This document shows positions 20,409 through 35,800 of a stretch of DNA of 64,000 nucleotides, piece by piece. Each line of letters begins with the position of its first letter. The first letter of the stretch is position 1. The position numbers and the translations under genes are program-made. Source of the stretch: Acanthamoeba castellanii str. Neff (taxonomy: Eukaryota > Discosea > Longamoebia > Acanthamoebidae); NCBI RefSeq assembly GCF_000313135.1, contig NW_004457702.1, forward strand, positions 1-64,000. Direction: 5' to 3'. The notes under the pieces were generated by a model. The model was not told the origin of the DNA, did not search any database, and saw only the letters and a list, made by a program, of their open reading frames with translations.

Positions 20409-23400
20409 ATGAGCGTCCACTACAAATTCAAGTCCGCCAAGGACTTCTCCACGATCAATTTCGATGGCTCCTACATTTCAGTCGGCGACTTGAAACGGGC
20501 CATCGTGGAGCAGAAGAAGTTGGGCAAAAGTATTGAAAACTTCGACCTCCAGATCACGAATGCACAAACCAACGGAGGTACGCCTGTTGAGCGATTTTGT
20601 TTGGTTTTTTACATCTTTTTTTACACAAAAATTGATAAATTAAATCCGCAGATTACAAGGACGACAGCTCGCTGGTGCCCAAGAACACCTCGGTGATCGT
20701 GTGTCGTGTTCCGGCAACTGGCTCCCGCCTCCACGCCCTCGTCGCCGCCCCTCCACCGTGCGTACCCCAACTCGTTGTATCACTCCCAGTCTTCGTGGCC
20801 ATCCTGCCACCCGCTTCTCCTCGTGCTGATGGCGCCCACGGCTACTACTACTAGCAGTAGTGGTCGCAGCAGCAGCAGTAGCGCCGCGGCCATCCCGGGC
20901 TTGTATGAGCCGCAAACGCCGACGACGCTGGTGCCGTCCGATGAGCCTCCTTCGGCCGAAATGGACGAGAACGAAAAGATCATGGCCCTCGTGCAGGGCG
21001 CCGGCGGCTGGCACGACGACCTCAAGTGCGCGCGCCCTCACTCGCCCTCACCTCTTTTGCCACTCTCGCCTCCATCACTCACTCACTCACTCACTCACTC
21101 ACTCACTGTTGTCGCCATCGTCGTCGTCATCGCCAGGTCGCGAGGTCCGCGTCCACGCTACACCGCCAACAGCGGCGGCAGCAAGGGCGGCGGCGGATTC
21201 GTCGGCGGCCCCACGGACAACCGTCTGCCGCCTCCCGGATACACGTGCCACCGCTGCAACGAGCCAGGTGCGCATCATCCCCTGCCGCCAGCTACCCCCC
21301 CCCAACCACCGCCTCGCCGCCCCTGACATGAAGACCTCCCCTCCCGTACATGTACACATTATTACGTTGGCGTGCACCGGTGTTGTGCGTGTGCGGTGAT
21401 GTGCGTGTAGGGCACTTCATCCACCTGTGCCCCACGAACGGGGATCCCCGGTATGACTTCCACAAGGTGAAGAAGCCCACGGGCATTCCCCGCAGCATGC
21501 TCAAGCCCGTCACCGCGGGCAGCGCCAAGGGCAGCCTCATGCTCCCCGGCGGCGGATTCGCCGTCATGCAGCCCAACGAGTGCGCCTCCCCTCCCCCCCG
21601 CCCTCTCAATCCACCTCCGTCGCCCACCAACGTTGCGCAAGCCCGGACTACGCACGCACACGCTCACCCTGCGATCACGTGATTGGTCGATTGTTTGCGC
21701 GCCACGTGGTGGTGCTCAACTCACCCAATGTGTGTGTGTGTGTGTGTGTGGCATGTGCGTGTCGGGGGGGGGGGAGCAGGGAGGCATTCGACAAGGCCAC
21801 GAGCGTTCTTGGGCGGCCGGGGCTTGTGCTGGGCTCAGGCGACGACGTGGTGCCCAGCGAGCTGCAGTGTGCCATGTGTCGTCGCCTGCTCAAGGACGCC
21901 GTGCTCATCCCGTGCTGCGGCAACAGCTTCTGCGACCACTGTACGACCCCACCCCCGCTTATACCACCACTGCCTGCCGGCCAACCACGAGCGTGAGCCG
22001 GCGGCACAGTGGCTCGGTGGTGGTGGCGGCGGCTGGCAGCTCGGTGGTGGCTGATGGTGGGGCGAGAAGGCGAGACCTGAACCCTTTTGTTGGTTGTACC
22101 ATTGGTTTGGGGGGGCGGCGGCGGTGTATCACGTGGATCCAGGCATCCGGCAGGCCCTCATTGACAACGACCTCCGCTGCCCCGTCCCGTCGTGCGCCGA
22201 GTCGGGGGTATCCCCCGACCGCCTTCTCCCCAACAAGGTCGGTACCCCCCCCCCGAAATCGCCCCAACCACTGGGTGTTGTGGCGGCTGATGATGCCCAC
22301 CGCGACCACGCCATCAATCGCAACCCACCCAACCCACCCAACCCACAACCGACGACACCACAACCAACCCGGCGACACCTCCCCGTGGCCTCGGGAGCAG
22401 AAACTGAGGGAGACGGTGGACAGCTTCAAGAGGACCCTGCGGGAAAAAGGCGTCACCGAGGAGCAGCTCCTCACCGTACAGAGCCTGCCCCGCGACGAGC
22501 CGGCCCCGCCTCCTCCTTCTCCTCCGGCACTGGGCGAGCCTGGTACCGTCACAGCCCCCACTCCAACATTGCTCGCGCGCGCGTTTTAATTGCTTCCTCT
22601 ACTTTTCGCTTCCCCCCCCCGCTTCTCACACGGCCGTGCCGCACGTGTGTGCAGTCAAGAAGGAGCCCGCCGAGGAGGCGGCTGGGACGGAGGAGCCCAC
22701 GCCCACCACCGCTTCGACGCCCACGACCATGACCGCTGCTGCCGTCGGTGAGAGCGCAGCTGATGGCGGTACACGCCCCCTCCTCCACCCTGGCCCGCGA
22801 CCGCGGCTCTGCTCATCGCAGCCCCCCCCCCGGGTGTTTGTTCTGATCTGCAAACACGCCGTGCCACCACGCCACCGGGGGGAGGGGCGCAGGCATCCAC
22901 CACCAGCCGGGACAGCAGCATGGCGGCGGCGGTGGTGGCACGCCGCGTGACGACGACGACGACGACGACGCGGTGGCCACCACCACGTCGCGCCATCGAA
23001 CGGACTCGGAGAGTGGGCAGGAGGCGCGGCCGGCGGAAGACCACCTACGGGAGCAGGCGCGGACCGCCTCTGAAGATCGCGGCGGCGGCGGCGGCAGCAG
23101 GAGCAGGGACGACGACGAGGCGCCACCACGGGGAGGGGCCTACCCGCCGCCCCCGCCCCACGTGCCTCTCCGCCCGCCCCCCATCCTCGGAATCTCGGTA
23201 CGTGGCCAGCCCGACCTGATCCTCAGCTCCTCCCCACCTCATGTGCACATGCGCCGCGGCCGCGCCGGTACACTGACGCGTCGGATGGATGGACGACTGG
23301 ATGGGTGTGATCGCGGCGGCGGCGGCGGTGATGGTGGGGAGCAGGGTCCGGGCATGCTGCCTATTCCCGCCTACGATCCCTACGGCATGCCGGGCTTCAT

Positions 23401-25984
23401 GGGGTGCGCCCCGCTCTCTCTCTCTCCCTCTTTGTGTGTGTGCGGCCTGTACGAGGGCGACTTCGGTGGTCTGCGGCCAATCTCTCACATGCGGTTGTGT
23501 GCGCGTGCGGCAGGCGGGATATGGCGGCGTACATGGGCATGGGGGCCTTCGGCGCGCCCTTCCCCGGCGACCCCATGATGGGCGGCTACCCGGGATCCGC
23601 CCCCTATTGGGTATGAGCAGCCACCACTGACCACACCACGGCACACACGACACACACGACACTCATGTGTAAACCACATGTTCCGAAATCTTGCCAACAC
23701 TCGCGCGGTAGAACGAGCGAGTCTGTTACAAGTGCGGAGGGGGAGGCCACATCGCACGCAGCTGCCCCATGCCCAGCATCGACCCCGTATGCCCACCAGC
23801 TCCCCCCCCCACTACCCCCTCCCGAGTGATCAACACATGTCTGCTGCTGCTGCTGCTGCTGCTGCTGGCAAGCCTCCGAGTTGTGTGGGTGGTGTGGGTG
23901 TGGGTGTGGGTGTGGGTGGTTCGGGTGTGGCTCACCAGAAGTGGGCGTTTTGCAGATGACGGGGCAGCCCTTCGGCTACCGCGGCGGCAGCGGGAGGTAC
24001 CCATCCGAGCGCCCCTACCGATCGGAGGATAGGTGCGTACCACCAGCCAATCACACCCGCCATCCACCACCACTACCCGCCATTGGCTCTCCCTCGCGTT
24101 CCCCAGCAATCACCACCACCATTGTGGTCGGTGGCTGCTGGTGGTGGTGGGGGGGGGGGGCTAATCACAAGTGCGGGAAGAGTGGGGGCTAATGGGACCA
24201 GCAGCCAACCAACCAACCAACCAACCAACCAACCAACCAACCAACCAACCAACCAACCAACCAACCAACCAACCAACAACGGCTGCCGGTCGCGGGGGCG
24301 GGGGGCGCGCAGGAGGGGCAGGAGCCGCAGCCCATCGGGCGAGCGAAGCAGCAGAAGCGGAAGAAGGAGCCGCAGCCCGGCCCCGCGGGGCCGGAGATCG
24401 GCGGAGCGGAGCCGGGAGGAGGGCGAGGGCGGCGACGCGGCTGAGCGGGAGCGTCAGCGCCATCTGGAGAGGGAGCGGGAGGAGCGCACGCGCGAGAAGG
24501 AGCGGGAGCGCGAACGGGAACGAGAGCGCGAGAAGGAGCGCGAGAAGGCCCGGCAGAGGGAGCGCGAGGAGAGGGAGCGCGAAAGGGAACGCGAACGGGA
24601 ACGCCAAAAGGAGCGCGAGCGTGAGAGGGAGCGCGAGAGGGAGCGCGAAAGAGAGCGGGAGAGGCGCGAGAAGGAGGAGCGGGAGCGCGAACGGGAGCGC
24701 CAAAAAAAGGAGCGGGAGCGGCAGGAGCGCGAGAGGCGCGAGAAGGAGGAGCGCGAAAAGGAGCGGGAGCGGCAACGCCAAAAGGAGGAGCGGGAGCGAC
24801 ACGAGGCCCGAAAGCGGGAGAGGCGCGAGAAGGAAGAGCGCGAAAAGGAGCGCGAGCGGCAACGCGAATTAGAGCGCGAGCGCGAGCGTGAGGACGCGAG
24901 AAGGCGGGAGGAGGCGGAGGCGCACAGGAGGGCCAGGAAAGACAGCCGGAGAGAGCGGGACAGCAGGCCCGAGCGAAGTGGCCACTCCTCCTCGTCGTCG
25001 TCGCGGTCCGACGTGGCGCTGACGGCCGAGCGGCGCGACCACCACCAGCAGCAGCAGCGGCCGAGCCACGCCACCGGTGACCAGCGGCCCTCCGGATCCT
25101 CGCCGCCGTCTGTGGGGTCGACGTCGCGCAAGCGGTCCCGCGGGGAGGCGGCAGGCGGCAGCGGCGGCGGCGGCGGAGGAGGCGAAGGCAGAACGAGCGA
25201 GAGGGACAAGAAGCGGTCAAGGAGGCACCACCACCACCACCACCACCACCAGGAGGAGGAGGAAGGGGAGCAGAAGGAGGAGGGGAGCAGCGCGGGCACC
25301 ACCAACGCAGGCAACGACGGACCCGCCAGAGAGCTGCACCAGCGCCACAAGAAGCGAGGCGGCGGCGACAACGAGGGCGAGTCGTCCAGCAGCGGCAGCG
25401 GCAGCGCTAGGGCGTCGGTGCCGGCCGAGGAGGAGACGCGAGGGAAGAGGGCGCGAACGAGCGGGCGAGCGGCGGCGGCGGCAGAGGAGGACCAACACAC
25501 AGCCCACCACCACCACCACGACGACGTGTCGGCCTCGGTCAATCCCTCCTCCTCCTCCGACGTGCCGGCCCCTCTTCCTTCCGCTGCTCGCCGCCGAACA
25601 GGACCCCTACGCATGGGTACCCATACGCCCTCTTTTGCCACCCATGTGTCGTGTTGTGTGTGTTTTGTGGTGCGTGTAGTGCGTCATCGTGTGTGGTGGC
25701 TCATCCCTCCTCCCTCCCTCGGTACAGCGGCCCTGGCGCTGCAGGCCGCCCTACCCGGACGGCCCGCGGGTCCGCGCTTGGGGGATCGTGGCGCGCAGCC
25801 ACGAGGAGGTGCTGGCCAGCAGAGGAGGGACCATATGGCTGGACGCGGCGGCATCGATGAGGCACCGGCCGAGGAGCGCAAGCGAGGGCCGCGGCACCCC
25901 AACAACAGCAACGCCACCACCGGGCCGGTGCTCGCGAAGGCGCGCCCAACTGCCTCCGACGCCGACCTGATGGGCTTCCTGTAG
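20409..25984 (+). CDS. RBBP6: RBBP6/Mpe1-like mRNA 3'-processing factor and RING protein
   Basis: RBBP6/Mpe1 proteins belong to the cleavage and polyadenylation machinery and carry a ubiquitin-like DWNN domain with RING-type E3 activity. The DWNN domain starts at 20409 ([20 protein letters not shown]) and includes '[12 protein letters not shown]' and '[14 protein letters not shown]'. A CCHC knuckle follows ('[20 protein letters not shown]'), then '[11 protein letters not shown]' and the RING/U-box ('[20 protein letters not shown]', 'GNSFCDHC', '[20 protein letters not shown]'). A second CCHC knuckle, '[17 protein letters not shown]', lies near 23725 and joins in frame. The tail has an RS patch, a Glu/Arg tract of about 180 residues (24410-24960), Ser, His and Glu runs, and ends '...DADLMGFL' at 25984. 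The last exons (after about 25610) are the least certain. Confidence 0.9.
24204..24277 (+). repeat. (AACC)n tetranucleotide repeat
   Basis: About 18 perfect CCAA units just upstream of the Arg/Ser-rich exon of the RBBP6-like gene. Confidence 0.95.
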
Positions 25985-26232
25985 GCGGACCGGTGGGTTG
26001 GTCAAACAAACAAGGTCGCTCGCAATTTCGATCGCAGCCCGTGAAGTCGGAACTCGGTGCTCCTCTAGCTCTCGGGTCGATGTCACGCGCCCACAGTAGA
26101 AGAAAGGTCCACCATGAACACGAGCGTGCACAAACAGTTTCATCGCGCGCTGTGTCAAACAGGGATCTTTGGTCGGGGGGGGGGCAGCAATGACAATGAT
26201 CGTGGTCACGCGCGCCGTCGCCGCCGCCATAT

Positions 26233-28803
<2,571 letters not shown>

Positions 28804-29197
28804 TTTAGCGACGGCGGTCTTTGCCCTTATCCCTTTCCGTCAAAGGGGTCGGTGGGGGGGGGGGAAGAACGAAAGCGAAGCTGACCACGCGAGTTTGGAG
28901 AGAGGGGGGGGGTTGCATACCATGTTCTCTTAGCTGCTGCTATATGGGCACAAACGGTCGCTGCTGGCTGGCTGTCTTCCTTGCGGTGTGGTTGTTGGGC
29001 TGGCTGGGGTCAACAGGGAGGTGCCAAGGACCACCAAATGAGTGCAGTGGCCAAGTGTCGCGGCCTTTCTTTTCGGCCACCACAGGAAAAAGGGAAACAT
29101 GTTGTTTGTTGGTTTTGTGCACCGCAGTAAGAGTGGAGTGGAGAGAGGGAGATCGATGAGAAGAGTGGAAAGGGGGGGAGGGGGGGGATAGGGGGCA
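28804..29197. other. intergenic region, kinase start to propeller-protein end
   Basis: About 390 bp without a supported gene. It contains several G runs of 8-12 bases. No promoter element is clear. Confidence 0.5.
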
Positions 29198-30312
29198 CTA
29201 GTGGTGCTCCTCGTCGTCGGCAGCGCCGCCAGAGTCGTCGTTGGAGAAGGCGTCGACGGAGATAGAGAACTCGCTCTCCTCGGCCCACGTGCCCAGGACG
29301 TGGGCGCCGCTCCTGCGGGCCTCCCACCACTCGCGGATCTGCGGGAATCGGCGCCAGCCCACGTAGCCGCCCACGCCCAGACCGGCCAGCACCACCGCGG
29401 CGCCCAGCAGGCCCAGCACTATGCCCATCGCGTTGCCGCCGCCGCCCTCGTCCTTGGTGGGCGCCGGCGACGCAGAAGGCGCCGGCAGGGGCGTGCCCGC
29501 AGCCGAGCACGAACCCCGTCCTATCATAGGCGCGCAACACGTCACGATTAAAATGGTGCATGGCCAATAACAACAAATCACAACCAACAGCAATAACACT
29601 AATAACGAGAAACTGAGTAACGCAGAACAAAAAGCACTGAACAAACGTGCGGCCACGAACCGGGGAGGCACACGCGGATGGCCTGGAGGGAGGCGGTGGA
29701 GCTGCGGGGCTCGACCGTGGCATCATCGGCGGATTCGGCGGCGGAGCGCACCTTGCTGGGGAAGTCGGCGGGCAGGTACACGTGGGCGACCGCGGCGGTC
29801 TCGTCGGCGCGCAGGCCCGTCGAGAACTTGGAGCGCGGGGCGTAGGCGCGCACCGTCAGGCCGCTGTTCTCCTCGCGGGCCTGCAGGTGGGCGGTGGCCT
29901 GGGCGAACGTGGCCACGGGCTTCTTGGCCTCTGCGTGTCGTGTCGTGTCGTGTCGTGTGCGGTTCGAACGAAAGAACGAAACAAGGTGAGGGTCACGAGC
30001 GAGAGTCACGAGCGAGGTATCGAGAGGAGGAGGAGGAGGCAACGCACTGGCGGGGGCGGCGGCGGGGAGGGAGCGGCGGGAGAGGCTGGTCTCGGAGGAC
30101 CAGAGGGCGAAGACGTTGCCGCACGTGGTGGAGAGGGCGACGGCCGGGGCGTGCTCCCTGTTGAGGCTCTGGCTCACCGCGAAGGGATCCGTGTCGGCCG
30201 AGAGGTCCTTGCCCGCAAAGGCCACGCCCTCGATGCCCGTCGACTTCGCATTCCTGCACATCACCCACCATCACCAATCAGCCACCCCACCACCACCACC
30301 ACCACCACCACC

Positions 30313-30345
<33 letters not shown>

Positions 30346-32567
30346 CGAGTCGTTGCAAATAAGAATAAGAATAACAGAAGAAAGAGAGAGAAGAGAGAGA
30401 GAGAGAGACGTACGGGCCGCTCTCGTAGGCGATGAAGAACTCGTCGGAGAAGGACGAGTAGACGGGCGTCGGCTTGCGGTCGAACGGGTGGCTGGCGTTA
30501 CCCACCACCCTGCGAAAGGGGGGAAAAAAGAGGAAAAGGAAAAGGAAGCGAGAAAGAGAAAGGCTCCGAAGGTGAGCCATCAATTCCTCCTCTGGCCACC
30601 CCTGGATTTTGGGGGGGGGGGATATTGGGGGGGATATGGGGGGGGGGTAGCGGCGCGTACTTGAAGATGCCGGTGGCCTTGGCCTTGGATGAGACGAGGC
30701 TGCAGACCACCTCCTTCTCACCGCTGTCGCCTGGAGTGCGCAGTGGTCGTGGGGAGGTGAGTGACCCGACGACGACGACGACGCCGCCGCCGCCGCCAAG
30801 GCAGAGGTGGGCGGTGGATCGCTGCGTGTGAGGAGGGCCGGTTAACGGTGCGTACCGTCGACCTCCCACGTGAGGAGGAAGGCGTCCTGCTTGGGCGAAT
30901 AGGCCAGCTGGGCGTCGTGGTCGTGCGCCAGCGTGCGGACGCCTCCGATGCTCTGCAGCGGCGGCAGCGGCGGTTAATGGGGTGCATTGGGGGAGGGGGG
31001 GAGGGGAGAGAGGTCTGTTTGGTTCGTACCTCGACGGTGGAGCCGACCAGGTTGGGCACGGAGTTCCTCGCCACGATGGGATTGCCTCCCACCAGCACGG
31101 CGCCGATCTCCGTCTTCTGCTCGCCCGCATCGCGACCACCGCATTGCTCGTCAGTTACCACACCGGTGGGCCAAGGGGCCGTCACCACGCGACACGCGAC
31201 ACGCGACACACGACACACGACACACACGCCGATGGGTGAGGAGGGGGTACGTTGTCGTTGTTCTGGTCCCAGTCCCAGACGAGGAGGAAGTCGTTGGAGG
31301 GCGGGTGGTAGGCGAGGAAGGGCTCCCTGTCGATGTAGCTCGTGTTGAGGAGGATGGGCTGCCCGATGGCGTGGGTCTCGTTCAGGCGCTGCACGCTGAT
31401 GCCGCGCGTGCCCATGCGGTCGTCCACCTCGTGCACCAGCACTAGTGCCGGCAGAAACGATGAATTATTATCATCATCATCATCATCATTATTGAGTGGA
31501 ATCTTAACAATGCGCAAGTGCGCACGGGCTTTGTTGGGGTGGGTACCGAAGTTGTTGTCCTTGGGGGAGAAGGCCAGGTGCGGGGAGTCCTCGCGACCGA
31601 ACGACGAGGCCAGGAAGAAGGCGCCGGGGCCGAGGGGCTCGCCCGCGCCACTTACAACTCGCGCCACCACGTCCCAATCCACGCCGTTGCCTATTTGTGT
31701 TGGTGCGTGTGTGTTGATCAGTGCATTGATGCGTGGGTTGCAGGTGAGTGGGTTGGTCGTCATGCAGTAGTATAGCACGAGGGCCTACCATTGAAGTCGA
31801 ACTCCCAGGCAACGAGGTAGTTGTCGGTGTTGTTGTTGTAGGCGACAACCGGGAACTGCTTCTTGTGCTGCGAGATCTGCTCCCATGCCACCAACCAGCC
31901 AACCAACGACGACGACAATGATTTGTCAGTCCACAGAATCACAGCCGGCCTGCTGGGTGCTGATGCCGCCTTGTGCAAGGGGGGTGGGGTGGGTTGTACC
32001 GGCTGGCCTTGGCGCCAGGGGAAGATGGGGATGAGCTCGCCCACAGGGCTGCCGCGCTCGTCGAAGCGCTGGCCCACCACCGACGCCTGGTCGTGACCCT
32101 CCTTCACCGTCCCACATTACATTACATATTACAATATATTACATTACAATATCGGCAACCGCATGTTAGCAAGAGAGCCAGCACACGCGCACATAAACGA
32201 ACGTACGTGCAAATAGAAATATTATTATTAAAAAATAAAAGAAAAAAATAAGAAGAAAAAAGCGTGTCGGGGCGGCGGACGTACGTAGAAGAGGTGGACG
32301 GAGAAGTACTCGCGACGGTTCTCGTTGTAGACGAGCTGGACTTCGGTGCGGCCTCCTTGGGCCACCTGCTGCTGCTTGGCGTCCTCGCACACTCGGAACG
32401 GCACAGCACCTGCGCAGCACCATCGCGAAAACGGCATCGCGATTGCATCAGTTGGACCAGATTGGCCAGATGACGGCCCGTACGGGCGTAGCAAGTTGCG
32501 TACCGTGGACGAGGAGTGGCACGAGGGCGAGGACCACAAAGGCAAAGAATGCGCGCGTAGCGGTCAT
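29198..32567 (-). CDS. secreted type I membrane protein with repeated WExD-type (propeller-like) units
   Basis: The ATG at 32567 encodes a signal peptide, 'MTATRAFFAFVVLALVPLLV' + HG. At least five repeats of about 70 residues follow, with a common core: 'VYNENRREYFSVHLFY', 'AYNNNTDNYLVAWEFDFNG', 'AYHPPSNDFLLVWDWDQNND', 'AYSPKQDAFLLTWEVDG' and 'VYSSFSDEFFIAYESGP'. Units of the form 'Y.p..d.fLv.WE.D..G...v.gQrfd..G' occur in secreted beta-propeller-like proteins. Near the C-terminus is one transmembrane helix ('MGIVLGLLGAAVVLAGLGVG') and an acidic cytoplasmic tail ending 'GGAADDEEHH'. I do not recognise a named family; a surface receptor or adhesion role is possible but not shown. Exon joins between repeats are approximate. 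Confidence 0.75.
30318..30345. repeat. (AATC)n tetranucleotide repeat
   Basis: Seven AATC units in an intron of the propeller-protein gene, preceded by a CAC run. Confidence 0.9.
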
Positions 32568-32894
32568 CTTCGGATGTTGTGGTTGATTGGCGACTCCTGT
32601 TTTGATTTGATGCAACAAACGAGCAATAAATCAAGCGGCTTGGCACACTCGATGGAAGCGGCCGATGAAATCGGGCTGATTTCCGGATGGAGAAGGCGAC
32701 GCGGCAAACCAAAATGAAGGAGGGCCAAATTGCGGTTCTTTTCTCTTCCCCTTTCCGCAGTCTCAAAAGTCCGACTCCCCGAAGGAATGCCACGCACGCA
32801 GAAGCTAGTTGCTCGATTTGTGCATAGTCTTCCACTCCACAATTCGTGCACAATCACTCACAGCCACACAAGATTCGCGAACAATCGCTGCGAG
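32568..32894. promoter_or_regulatory. divergent intergenic region
   Basis: 327 bp between the start codons of the secreted propeller protein (-) and the polytopic NEF1-like protein (+). AT content is higher than in the flanking exons; no gene or clear motif seen. Confidence 0.4.
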
Positions 32895-35800
32895 ATGGAG
32901 GACCCTCGCCTCAGGGCCGCAGGAGGAGCAACTGCCGACAGGAGCAACGTAGGCTCCCCAGCGACGTTTCGCGGGCGTACAAAAGGAGGCGCCCCCGTTG
33001 ATGGGAGGCAAGGGGGTCCTGCGGTGTACTCGCAGCACCGCACTCCAACACATAAAGGCGCAACCAGCAGCAGCCACAACAGCTGGCGGTGGTTCCTCGT
33101 TGTCGCGCCGGGAGCCGCTCTCATCCTCCTCCTGGGCGGCAAACCGTACGCTGCCCCTCTCTCCCTCTATGCGGCCTGCGGTGGAGTGACAACAAACGTG
33201 GTCGCCGTTGAACGCGATGTGCGTTGTTGGCCGCATGCGTGGCGTGGCGTGTAGGGTGTGGCTGGCGGGCTTCGCGGGTCTGCTGCTGGCCTACACGAGC
33301 GATCTACTCGGCAGCTCGGCCGGGTACACCACCACCACTCACTCACTCCTCTCCTCTCCTCTTCCTTCTCTATTGTTGGATGACCAGACCGGTGGGTGGG
33401 TGGTGGTGGCACTCACGTGCTGGTGATGGGATTGGGGGGTTGGGGGGTTGGGGGGCAATGGCGCAGCGCGCTGACGGCGATGTGGATCACGCTGTTCGGG
33501 ATGCTGGTGGCATCGCTGGTGGCGGCGGCGCCCCTCGTGCTCTACTCCTTGTGGAACATCTTCCTGCTCCTCACCATGGGCGTCTTCCTGCTCCTCGTCG
33601 GCATCCTGCTCTCCCTCCAGTCCGAGTGGCTGCGAGCGAGGCTGGTCTTCTACCAAGGCGACGCGGTTCTCTCTCTCTCTCTTCCTTCATAGGCGCCTAG
33701 TGTGTGTCGTGTGTCGTGCGTGTGCGTGTGCGTGTGCGTGTGCGTGTGCGTGTGCGTGGTGTGTGGTGAGCATTCGGGTGCGGTGATGCGTGCGTGTGCG
33801 TGTGCGTGGGAGCTCCTTCTCCTGCTGACGCGGTTGACTGGCATGGCGCGCATGCCTCACGAGCAGCTGACGGAGCGGGTGCTGCACGCGGGCTTCCCCA
33901 TTCCGGCCTCTTCCCTCTGTGCATGGGCCACCGCCTCCGTCCTAGGCACTTCACCCCTCCCCCATTCTTCTTTTTTTTTCGCTTCTAATCCGAGTGTGCC
34001 TGCGCCGGTTGACAGGCAACACTGCGGCGCCGTGGGGTCTCCTGGCCTCGCTGTCGGCGTGCTACTACCTCATCGGGCTGCCCACTTCTTCTTCGTTCTC
34101 GGGCAAGCCTTCATCATCATTATCATCATCGGGAACCGGCGACGACCAGCGCGCCGCCCCCGTCGACTACTACTCCTCCCGCCCGACATCGCGTTGGGTG
34201 CAAGGCCGATTCGAGAGCGCGGTCCTCGTGGCCCTGCTGGTGGCGGGTCCAGCCCTCCTCAATCTCGCCCTCCGGCACCGCCAGTTCTCGACGGAGCTCC
34301 TCCTCGACACCCTCCCGCTCGCGTCGCTCCCGCTCGTCTTCCTGCGGCTCCTCATCGCCCGCGGCTCCCTCTGGTGGACCGGTACGCGCGCCGTATGTGT
34401 GTGTGTGTGTGTGTGGTCACTGCACACGTGTTCATTTTCCGTCGATGTCGTGCTGACGTGGATGACGATGGTGGTGGGGTGGCAGGCGCGAGCGAGCGCG
34501 GAGCGGGTCGCCTGGCCGGCGCGCTGGGCGTGGTCGGCGGAGTGGGGCTGGTCGTGTGGGGCGCCCTGCGCGTGGTGCTGGGCTCGTGGCGCGCCGCCGG
34601 CGTGCTCGCCATCGGCGCCCCGTGGGACGCGCCGCTAGTGCTGGGCGCCGCCCTGGCCTTCGCCATCCTCCCGCTCTTCCACTTGGCATCCGTCGGCCCC
34701 GCCAGGTAACACGACACACAGACACAGACGCGCAATGCCTGCAACACGTGCGCGTTACGCGGCCGCGTGACATGTCCGGGGAACGGTCAACTTACAAAAC
34801 GCGCCGCTGTTGTTATGTGTGACTACGTCCGGTGCAGTGAGGTGGAGAGCGGCCTGGGCTTCGGCGGCGGCAAGCAGCAGACACGCTCCGCGCGCGCCAC
34901 TGCGCCGCTCCTTGCCGGCGCTGCGGGCCTCGCCGCCTTCGCTGCCGGCGTTCCCTGGTAAACCGCACCACACACAGCGCATACGGGCACCACACGCGCT
35001 CAATCACCAATTTGTCTATCGCGTGCGTGCGCGTGGCCAGGTATCTGCTGCCCGTGGGCGTGGTGTGCGGCTACTTCCTGGGCCTCCTCTACACCTCCTC
35101 GTCCCCGTCTCCGTCCGCTTTCGGCGCCTTCGCTGTGAGCGCGGTCACGCTCGGGGCGTGGTACGCCTACCACGCCTTCGGCCACCTCTTGTACATACGC
35201 CCCCCCCCCAACCGCCATTCTTCTTAGGTTATGGCGCGTGTGTAACCTGGTTTGTTGCTATGGAACACTCTGACCGGGACCCGGTTGTGGCTTCAGCGTC
35301 TACTTTCCGGGCGTGGACGCTTCGCTGCAGTGGGTGAGCGGGCTGGGGGTGCTGCTGCTGGCGGTGAGCCTGGCCGTCGTGGGCCTCACGTGGACCACCA
35401 AGTGGCGCGCCGCCGTGAGCGTGGCACTCCTCTTGCAGGCCGCCCTCCTGGCCCACATCGAGCAGGCCCTCTACCTCCTCCCTGCCTCCAGTTACGCCTC
35501 GCCCCCCATTCCCCGCACACACGACGCAACACGACACGACATGGTCGGTTAGTTGGTTGGTTGGTGTCCGTCTCTAGACCAGCACGCTCACGCACTCACG
35601 CACTCACGCACACGTGTGCGCCATGCTACACTGCAACTTCTGGGCTCATCGCGGCGGGCGTGCTATCACTACAACGCAGACGCGTATCCGGGCTACCTGG
35701 TGGGTCTGACGTCCATGGTGGGCATCGTGGCCGCCTTCCGCCTGCTCGACTCCAAGGTACACTTTTCACCCTCCGCATTATTAATATATATATATTTATA

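Noticed and set aside
24204..24277. (AACC)n and the TTGGGGG array as telomeric repeats
   Set aside because: Both are interstitial, inside introns or next to exons of conserved genes; no chromosome end is indicated.
24189..25641. Minus-strand frames of 343 and 395 codons opposite the Glu/Arg tract
   Set aside because: They consist of Ser/Arg or Ala/Pro runs forced by the complementary GAGCG pattern; no independent support.
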